Below, piece after piece: positions 57,356 through 64,000 of a DNA stretch of 64,000 bases. Positions within the stretch are counted from its first letter, which is position 1. Each line of letters opens with the position of its first letter. The notes under the pieces were generated by a model. It made no database searches, had not been told where the DNA came from, and saw only the letters and a list, made by a program, of their open reading frames with translations. Where the stretch lies: contig CM043961.1 of the NCBI GenBank assembly GCA_014529385.2, positions 14,024,978 to 14,088,977 of the forward strand. The letters are read 5' to 3'. Made by a program: the position numbers and the translations under genes. The DNA comes from Adiantum capillus-veneris. Taxonomy: Eukaryota; Streptophyta; Polypodiopsida; Polypodiales; Pteridaceae.

Positions 57356-59050
57356 ATGGCGAGGACAAAACAAACAACAAGAAAAGTTCATGAAGCCCCA
57401 AAAGATTCAGAGAAAGATGATGACAACCAAAAACAATCAGTCGATCCAAAGATTGTAAAGAAAGAAGGGAAACCACCTATACAACCTCGCGAGAGGCCTA
57501 CTGCTAGAAAAATATTGAACTATCAAGTCAAATCTCTAAGGGAAATAAGGAAAGCACAAAAGTCTACTCGTCTTCTCATTCCAAAGCTACCTTTCATGAG
57601 AGTTTCCAAAGAGATATCAGATAGACTTGTGAGCATGATGAATATCAAAACCTTTGTTTCAGTAAGGTGGCAATCTCAAGCCTTGATGTGCCTTCAAGAG
57701 GCTGCTAAGAATTTTCTTATAGACTTTATGAATGATAGCTACATTGCAGCTGCATTCGCTCACAGGGTCACACTTATGAGCAAAGATTTTGTGCTTGTGT
57801 CAAGGCTGAGGTACAAGTTTGATAAGGATCTTGAGCTTATTCCTAGTGAGGATCTTAAGGCCTTCCAAATTTTAAATACCCCCCCTTCCAGGCAGCAAAA
57901 AAATTCAGGGGTTGTCATTGAAGATATTACACATCAGTATGAGACAAGAAAGGCCCATGATATCAAAGTAGGCAAGGAGGGTGAGAGGGAGGAAGACATG
58001 ATGTCAGAGGATGCTATCATTATAGAACAAGCTGAAATTTTAGGAGCATCCAACTCTCTCCTTTATGAAAATGTTACAGACCAAATGGTTGAGGATGTCT
58101 CCTTGTGTGGGGATGATGAGGTGTACTGTGACATATTCCCTCAAGACACAAGTATGCTTGATAACCCCAGCATTGAGCTTGGTGATACTGTGCTCTTTAT
58201 CTGTCTCACGTATGTGTTTCCCCTTTTCTAATTATTAGTGCATGTGCAGGAACATGGGCCTCATTCGGGGATGTGTTTTCTTTTTCAGGTGTCTTATGAG
58301 GGATCTTCTAGAGGCTATAGCTACGCAAATTTCCATACTTGATCCTCTAGTGACACAGTGCATTTTTAACAAGCAAGGAAGCCTTTCAAGTTTTATTGAA
58401 GATTTTAACATGCTGACCTGAAAGTACATAATATACCTCTATGTTGAAGGGTAAATCTTAACTCCTAACATGTTATTTACAACATTTTGTGGTATTCCTA
58501 GCTAATTGTTATTTTTTTGTAGAAGACATTGGAGTCTTATTATCTTCAATCTTTTGGCAAAAGATATTATATTTATGAATTCATTGTCAAGTATCCATGG
58601 GAGAAGTAAACTGTAAGTATGAAGTATGATCTATGCTTGATGGCCCATTGTTTTCTATTAGTAGCTTTTTGACTGATGTCTTATTGAAGTGCTGCCAAAC
58701 TTAGCGTTGGTCACCTAAGTACCACAAATAAGGATTACAATATAGAAGGTTTCAAGTGCTACAATCAAAAAGTGCCTTTACAAATAGACTCAACATCTTG
58801 TGGATGGAGGGTGCTTGCCAATGCATGGAGATATCTTGAGTCAAGGTGCAGGATGACTACACTCACAGTAAGTGTGTATCTCATGTGCCATTGATTTATT
58901 TTGATTTCTTAACTATGTATGTATGTACTCATGTCCTTTAATTTATTTTTCTATTTGTTTTAGTTGCATGACTATCCAGAGTCTTGGGTCACATGGGTGA
59001 GAGAGAAAGTTTGTTTCTATGGTTTTGGAAAGATCAATAAACCCAAGTGA
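57356..59050 (+). CDS. H3/CENH3-like histone fused to a ULP1 (C48) protease domain; one in-frame TGA
   Basis: Exons 57356-58209, 58289-58450, 58523-58612, 58690-58867 and 58964-59050 join through GT-AG introns into 457 codons. Residues 1-10 are MARTKQTTRK, keeping H3 K4 and K9. Residues 60-154 form a histone fold (SLREIRKAQKSTRLLIPKLP, VRWQSQALMCLQEAAKNF, AHRVTLMSKDF). The long loop 1, LLIP, VRWQ and RVTLMSKDF resemble CENH3 more than canonical H3. An acidic linker (about 155-285) follows. The protease part has H341 in RHWSLIIF, N358 in IIFMNSL, Q400 and C406 in VPLQIDSTSCGW. His to Asx is 17 residues and Gln to Cys is 6, as in yeast Ulp1; Asn replaces the catalytic Asp. TGA at 58419-58421 (codon 329) is one C-to-T step from CGA. 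Confidence 0.8.
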
Positions 59051-59624
59051 TCCAGAATCTCCTATGGCACCAACTACAGATGAAAAAGAGTCTCCTTTGC
59101 CACCAAAGAAAGGTAGAGCCACCAAGGGTTTGGTTGCAAAGATAATGGATCACAAGAAGAAGAGTCCTGCAAAGCAGATCCATACAAAGAAAAGACCATC
59201 AAAGAAAAGGGATCACAAGAAGAAGAGTCCTACGAAGAAGAGCCATGCCAAGGGGAAAAGTCCCACCAAGAAGAAGAGCCCTACAAAAAGAAGAGCAGAT
59301 ACAAAGGGCCATCCATTCCACTCACCATTGAAATTCAAGGTTCAAAAGCGTCGTACAACTAAGAATAGTAAGGGGGAGGCACCTAGCTCACCTTTCAAGC
59401 TAACATTCATGTTGCCAAAGAAGGTTGCCAAGTCACCCAAGCCAACCACTCCTCAGGAGCCCAAAGCACCAACCCCTGCCAAGTCCCCCGTGCCAAGCCC
59501 TGAGGAGCCCAAGTCACCACCACCCACTCCTAAAATTTCACCCCCTCCTGAGCACAAAAGAAAAAGGGTCTCTAAGGATGCAGAATCCTCTCCGGAAAAA
59601 AGAAAAGCGGAATTTCATGATTGA
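59019..59624 (+). CDS. Lys/Pro-rich SPKK-repeat frame overlapping the end of the histone-protease gene
   Basis: 201 codons, open from an ATG inside the last exon of the fusion gene but in another frame (overlap 59019-59050). It is dominated by KKSPAK, KKSPTKK, KGKSPTKKKSPTKRR and a Pro-rich end with SPEEPKSPPPTPK and AESSPEKRKAE. Repeated SP(K/T)K motifs are typical of linker-histone and sperm-histone tails that bind AT-rich minor grooves. It could be a separate protein, or the natural C-terminal tail of the fusion displaced by a single-base indel. No folded domain is seen. Confidence 0.55.
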   Translation: MVLERSINPSDPESPMAPTTDEKESPLPPKKGRATKGLVAKIMDHKKKSPAKQIHTKKRPSKKRDHKKKSPTKKSHAKGKSPTKKKSPTKRRADTKGHPFHSPLKFKVQKRRTTKNSKGEAPSSPFKLTFMLPKKVAKSPKPTTPQEPKAPTPAKSPVPSPEEPKSPPPTPKISPPPEHKRKRVSKDAESSPEKRKAEFHD

Positions 59625-59844
59625 TTACTCCATAAAAGTTATGTATAGTTTTGTTCATTTTGTCCATATGAACATATACCCTTTGATGATTCATAATTTT
59701 GTACTTCAAATACTTACCAACTATTAAATTCTTGAATGTGTATCATGGTGTCACGTAATTTTACATAAATGATGATCACAATAAGGTAGAGAAAAGACAA
59801 ATATATTTGCAAAATGCAATGATTACAATATTGATTTTTTTTTC

Positions 59845-60174
59845 TCAAGTCCTTGCAAGTGGCTCAAATACAACTCTTTTTGGGGGAAGGCATGTGATGC
59901 AAGAGGTTGAATTCTCGATCCTTGTGCTCACCACAATTCCATCCACTTTGAATCTATACTCAGGAGATGTTTCATCAAGAAACTCAAGAGATTCTCTAAC
60001 ATCATGTAGTCTCCAATTTGTTGTTAGTATAAGGCTTCTATACACGGTGTGTGGATGGACTGTGACCTTTAGTTCAAACTCTGGACGATTTTCCTTAGAG
60101 TGGAGAGGAACCCAACTACCTAATTTGCTTCTCCGTCTTCTATAGTTGTAGCCCAAAACTAATGATTGAGACAT
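59845..60174 (-). CDS. Frame downstream of the 60-kb spliced gene, perhaps its last exon
   Basis: 109 codons starting MSQSLVLGYNYRRRRSKLGS, then FELKVTVHPHTVYRSLILT and RFKVDGIVVSTRIENST. Composition is protein-like with no repeats. It overlaps the end of the gene at 60159-61101 in another frame by 16 bp, so it may be joined by splicing or by correcting an indel. I found no clean intron phase. Function unknown. Confidence 0.4.
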   Translation of the reverse strand: MSQSLVLGYNYRRRRSKLGSWVPLHSKENRPEFELKVTVHPHTVYRSLILTTNWRLHDVRESLEFLDETSPEYRFKVDGIVVSTRIENSTSCITCLPPKRVVFEPLART

Positions 60175-61101
60175 AGTTGATATGAGATAGACATAGAATT
60201 TGGGCTTACTCTACAACTAATATTATCCCCAATATGGAAAGTTTCTTTGGTACTCCATCTGTCTCCAAGTACATTATCCAGTTCGGTCATAGAAAGTCTT
60301 CTATTAAGCCACATCGTCTTTGCCCTCTGCAAGTCTATTGTTTTGAAACATGCCACAAAGACATGTATAGGCAAGAACCATTGAATTTTAATCCTTCTTG
60401 ATATCTTGCCCGGAGACATAGCTTTAAGGATGTCTTCTTTGATCTTGGATTTGAAGCCTGATATAGTACATGCATCAGGAGCTTCCCAGTCAAGTGAACT
60501 TATGGTGGGAACGGGTAACTGATGTAGTTCTCCATATGCACCTTCTCGTGATGGAACCTTGTATTCTGCAAAATAGACAAAAAAATCCATTTTTTTGTAA
60601 AAAGAAGATGGCTTGTTAGCATACACAGCATCTGGAATCCCTTTATGCATTGCTTTGAACGTCCCACTTAGACTCTCCACAGGCTGCCATTCCACAGATG
60701 TTGAAGGAAATATATCTAGAATGGAATCAAAAAATGAGAAAAAAAATGGGAGAATGAAAAATTCATTATATCAAACAGAAGTTTCTTTTTTACTTACAGT
60801 AAGAATGCAGTGTGGGATGTTCGTCCCAGTCTAACACCATAACCTTGTCCATGTACACATGTTGAACCTGAGCTAGGCAGTCATTGTTGGTCACTTTGAA
60901 AGCAAGAACACAACCTTTACAATGGTTTTTTACTTTATCATGTTTAGTTCTCTTCATTCTGTGTACACCTTTGCATGAAGGAAGCATTGTTACCCAGTCA
61001 TTCACACGAAAAGATATGGGCTTCCAAAGACCATCCTCTCTAAGGTTATGAAAGTCACAAGAAATTATGTTATGTGAAGGGTGACATACAAAAGACGCCA
61101 T
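60159..61101 (-). CDS. Two-exon gene of unknown function with a possible BAH-like fold
   Basis: Exon 1 is 60798-61101 and exon 2 is 60159-60715. They are joined by GTAAGT (from 60797) and TTCTAG (to 60716), giving 287 codons in one frame, which supports the model. The N-terminus has Cys/His residues (CHPSHNIISCDFHN), then FRVNDWVTMLPSC and CLAQVQHVYMDKVMVLDWDE, a pattern that faintly recalls bromo-adjacent homology domains. The rest includes PDAVYANKPSSFYKKMDFFV and KIQWFLPIHVFVACFK. The fold suggestion is weak. It is convergent with the histone-protease gene. Confidence 0.55.
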
Positions 61102-63805
61102 GGAAACTCAGAGATTAGAGAAGAAGAAAGAAAATATAGAGACGGAAAGACTTAAACCTCTCACAAAATAGAGAGAGAGTGAAAAAGATATACATTTGAA
61201 AAAAGTAGGTGATTTGTCATTAATGGCCTTGTTTTGAGAGCCTTCTGACATAGATTTCGTATCTTTTGACAACGATTTTGTGAAATATAAAATAGAATAA
61301 AAGATGAGACTTCATTACTTTGGGCCACAAATCTAATGAGTTCACTCACCGAAAGCACCTAAATATAGCAGTTTCAGTCTTATGATCAAGACATTTAGTT
61401 GTTCTTCGTCAAAATAGGACCACCTAAACCCAAAATGGAGGAGACAAGAGTACCATACTTTTGTATACGAGTCAAATGACTACTGGACTATTCCTTAATT
61501 CTTAGATTAACAAACAGCCCTTTTTGAGTCATTTTTGGCCGTAATGACAACTAGCAGAGCACCGGACCCTGTGTAGTGATAGACCAGTCCACCCATCCAC
61601 TTCCATTCTACTACGGATAGAGAGAATTTCACTTTGCTGGGAGTGAACTAGAACACCTCCAACCTACCTGAGCCAGACATAAGCTGACGTCGCCTTGCCT
61701 CCCTCCATGGATGCGAGGTCTAAAAGGATCCCAAATACCAGTAGATGGTTGGGTATCAACACCAACCATACCAATTTAGGCACCCATCTCTTCGATGCTT
61801 AGCACCGTGTGTTTAGGAAAAGCCAAGGCAAAATCCCTGATGCGTTAGCCGTGTAGGTCATTCAACCCCCGGCGCATTAACCGTGTAGATGAGCCTAACA
61901 AAAAGAAGAAGACCTAGGCAACACCCCCGATCCAGAAAAGCCTCAGGTCAACGACCATGTAGGTGATCCTAGTCTTGTAGCGATGCTGACATAAGAAACA
62001 TAACACATGAGTCCAATCACAATAGAACTTCCCAAATGCACAAACAATCTTTTCCAAGCAGCTAGACTGTACAGGGTCTCTACCCTTACACGTATGCAAT
62101 AAACCATCCAAAGCACTTCATGATCCAATTCCAAAATCATAAACTATAATTCAATCACATCACACGGGCAAGAACTCCACCCGACTAGGGTGAGGCATGA
62201 CCAATCCTGCATAACCACTTTAGGACATAACATGGCTGCAAAACTTTCAGCAGCATAAACATATACAGAAAAAAAGGCCATAAGCCACACCAGATTCCAC
62301 CATAAAATTTCAACCATAATCCATTAGGGAATTTCAGCCCTGGACCATGAATCATAATCACACTGAACCATCTCCCACACTTGGAGTTTGACACATCCCT
62401 TGCAATCAAACAGAGTCTACACACATGTAACCCTTAAGAAGTGATTTTCTCATGCATAAAAAGAGTCTAGTTGGCAACTAATCATGGTATAAAAATCCAA
62501 TTTTGACAACATCCAACCATGCAAAGTTGATGCATCACATCTGCACTTCAGCTCTCTAACACATAGAGCTAGTTTTGACCTAGAAAGGTGGAAAGCATTC
62601 ATAACCATGCATATGAGGCATCCAAATGAATCCATGAGTCCCCAAAAATCATATGATAACATTCCAACACCATAAACATGATGCTAAATAGCTCCGACCT
62701 TTAGGTCAACCATAGACCATAACTTCACACATATGCAAAAACAAATTTTTGGCATTCTCGAGAGTATGCAAAACATGCAATTGAAAGCATTTGGACTCAA
62801 ACCAATTCATCAAGTTCAGCTCCATAATATAGACTATCACTCTATAACATCACTTTGACCATATGGTACTCACACAACAAACGGTAACCCCAAAAGAAAG
62901 CCAATTTATTAATATCTGCCTATGCGGTTCGGGATGTTTAACCATATACTCCCACATAAGTTTATGTTCATCTAATAATTCAAATCAACTCACCAAAACA
63001 AGCCATAAAACATATGAAAATGGCTTGGTTAACTTACGATGTCATATAGTATCCCCCCTTGGTAGCACCCTTATGCGTGTAGGTAAAACCGATTATAGAG
63101 TGATTAATAACTAGCATGCCCGAAGTGAGAACAAAAACCTAAATTTGTTTATCATCAAGTTTCATCAAGATTTTTAATTGGTTAAGTGGGTTTTCCCATC
63201 CAGTGAATCTGTATAGTGGTTCTCCAAGGAGCCTGGAGTCAAAAATGTTGGTTTAGTAGGCATCAAACTGTTTTTTTTACCATATCTCTTAGCTTGTGCA
63301 TGTTTTTCACATGAAACCTAAGAGAGAAAATGTTCCAATTGATGTGTTTTATCTTTAGTATAAAGGGTTCCAAATGATTCATAACGATTTGTGATTTATG
63401 ATCAAAACAGTGTTCCTACCGCCTCTATGACGCGAAACAAAAAGCACTTTTTATGCACGCACGTGATCATAAACGCATCATGTACATAAATCAGTGTGTT
63501 AAACATGATGAATTAATCATGAGGTAACTTTGTATGTACTCGGTTGATCCATACATGTAATCGTATGCGAAAAAACAATCACCGAGAGGGTGAACACAGA
63601 AAAACGGCATAGAGAGAGAGATGATGACTATGGAGTTTAAAGCTTCTTGCCGTCCTTTAGAATTGATTAGGGACTCTCGAAAGGCTTCTTGATTTTCCTC
63701 AAGAGAGCTACGTAGAGGTATCCGCCATGAAATCTTTCAGAGAGAGCATACACCGTGAAACGAGAGAGAAGATAATAAGCAAGTAGAGAGAGAGTATCCT
63801 TCTTC

Positions 63806-63808
<3 letters not shown>
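61102..63808. other. No supported gene
   Basis: About 2.7 kb with only short frames on both strands and no domain I recognise. Text such as TCCCCCCTTGGTAGCACC near 63050 could be a retroelement edge, but no primer-binding site or LTR pair was found. Confidence 0.5.

Positions 63809-63849
<41 letters not shown>
63809..63849. repeat. (GA)n microsatellite
   Basis: Uninterrupted AG dinucleotide run of about 40 bp, with shorter GA runs around it from 63600 to 63850. The Ser/Leu-rich frame on the minus strand here is a translation of the repeat and not a gene. Confidence 0.93.
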
Positions 63850-63852
<3 letters not shown>

Positions 63853-64000
63853 GAGCGTATGGAGATGGTGATGAAGATCTTGAACCACTCTGTATAATAG
63901 ATACGTATAGTCTTGCAATAGTAGATGCAATAGATGGCAGCTGAGAGATGGCTTGAAGGGAAGAGCCTGTGGGAGAGAGGTTAAGGGAGAGAAGGTAACT

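Noticed and set aside
57285-57476. Minus-strand frame overlapping the histone start
   Set aside because: It lies antisense to the H3-like tail and shows no family features.
57356-58231. Reading the histone gene as a single-exon 291-codon protein
   Set aside because: The last codons run into a clear 5' splice site (GTATGT at 58210), and splicing gives an in-phase path to conserved protease motifs.
60159-61101. Naming the two-exon gene a BAH-domain protein
   Set aside because: Only a loose hydrophobic pattern agrees; no diagnostic residues could be confirmed by eye.
63667-63930. Minus-strand 87-codon frame rich in Ser and Leu
   Set aside because: It is a translation of the GA microsatellite; no domain or codon pattern supports a gene.

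Overview
This window is nuclear DNA of a land plant, probably one with a large, repeat-rich genome. It is dominated by LTR retrotransposons whose primer-binding sites are of plant type: tRNA-iMet at about 38.26 kb and an Asp-tRNA-like site at about 8.04 kb. It also has GT-AG introns, TTAA-flanked inverted-repeat transposons, long degenerate tandem repeats and microsatellites. There are no bacterial operons, no CRISPR array, and I recognised no tRNA or rRNA gene. I cannot name the species.

Layout. 0-1.58 kb: 3' end of a Ty3/gypsy chromovirus (+). 1.58-3.39 kb: first block of a complex satellite-like repeat. 3.4-8.05 kb: gag-protease-only retroelement (-) with its primer-binding site, followed by an LTR candidate. 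8.55-11.5 kb: decayed reading frames, including a rearranged piece of a cytosolic histidyl-tRNA synthetase gene. 11.49-12.82 kb: full-length 1.3-kb TIR element. 13.2-16.75 kb: second satellite block. 16.75-25.2 kb: second gag-protease retroelement (-) with a DEAD-box helicase fragment just upstream of its polypurine tract. 25.2-27.2 kb: array of perfect palindromes in a ~125-140 bp repeat. 27.2-32.2 kb: Ty1/copia element (-). 32.2-40.6 kb: Ty3/gypsy element (-), with gag and pol separated by a truncated TIR element. 40.7-46.4 kb: gene-like region with an FCP1/NIF-type HAD phosphatase relative (+) and a convergent gene with an SDG-QFK core (-). 46.4-47.6 kb: third TIR element copy. 50.2-53.9 kb: Ty1/copia element (+). 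54.4-61.1 kb: cluster of spliced genes. The rest is gene-poor.

The most unusual locus is 57.36-59.05 kb. Five exons joined by four consistent GT-AG introns give one reading frame. It encodes an H3/CENH3-like histone (tail starting ARTKQTTRK, full histone fold) followed by a C48/ULP1-type SUMO-protease domain. His, Asn (in the Asp position), Gln and Cys are spaced almost exactly as in Ulp1. One in-frame TGA, explicable as CGA to TGA, interrupts it. A basic (S/T)PKK-rich frame, like linker-histone or protamine tails, overlaps its end. Divergent and convergent spliced genes flank it, and a repeat-rich CG-motif region separates it from the upstream gene.

The retroelements, and some of the gene-like frames, are broken largely by stops that each need only one C-to-T change, the pattern expected of methylated, silenced DNA. 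Several frameshifts sit in homopolymers, so some breaks could be assembly errors.
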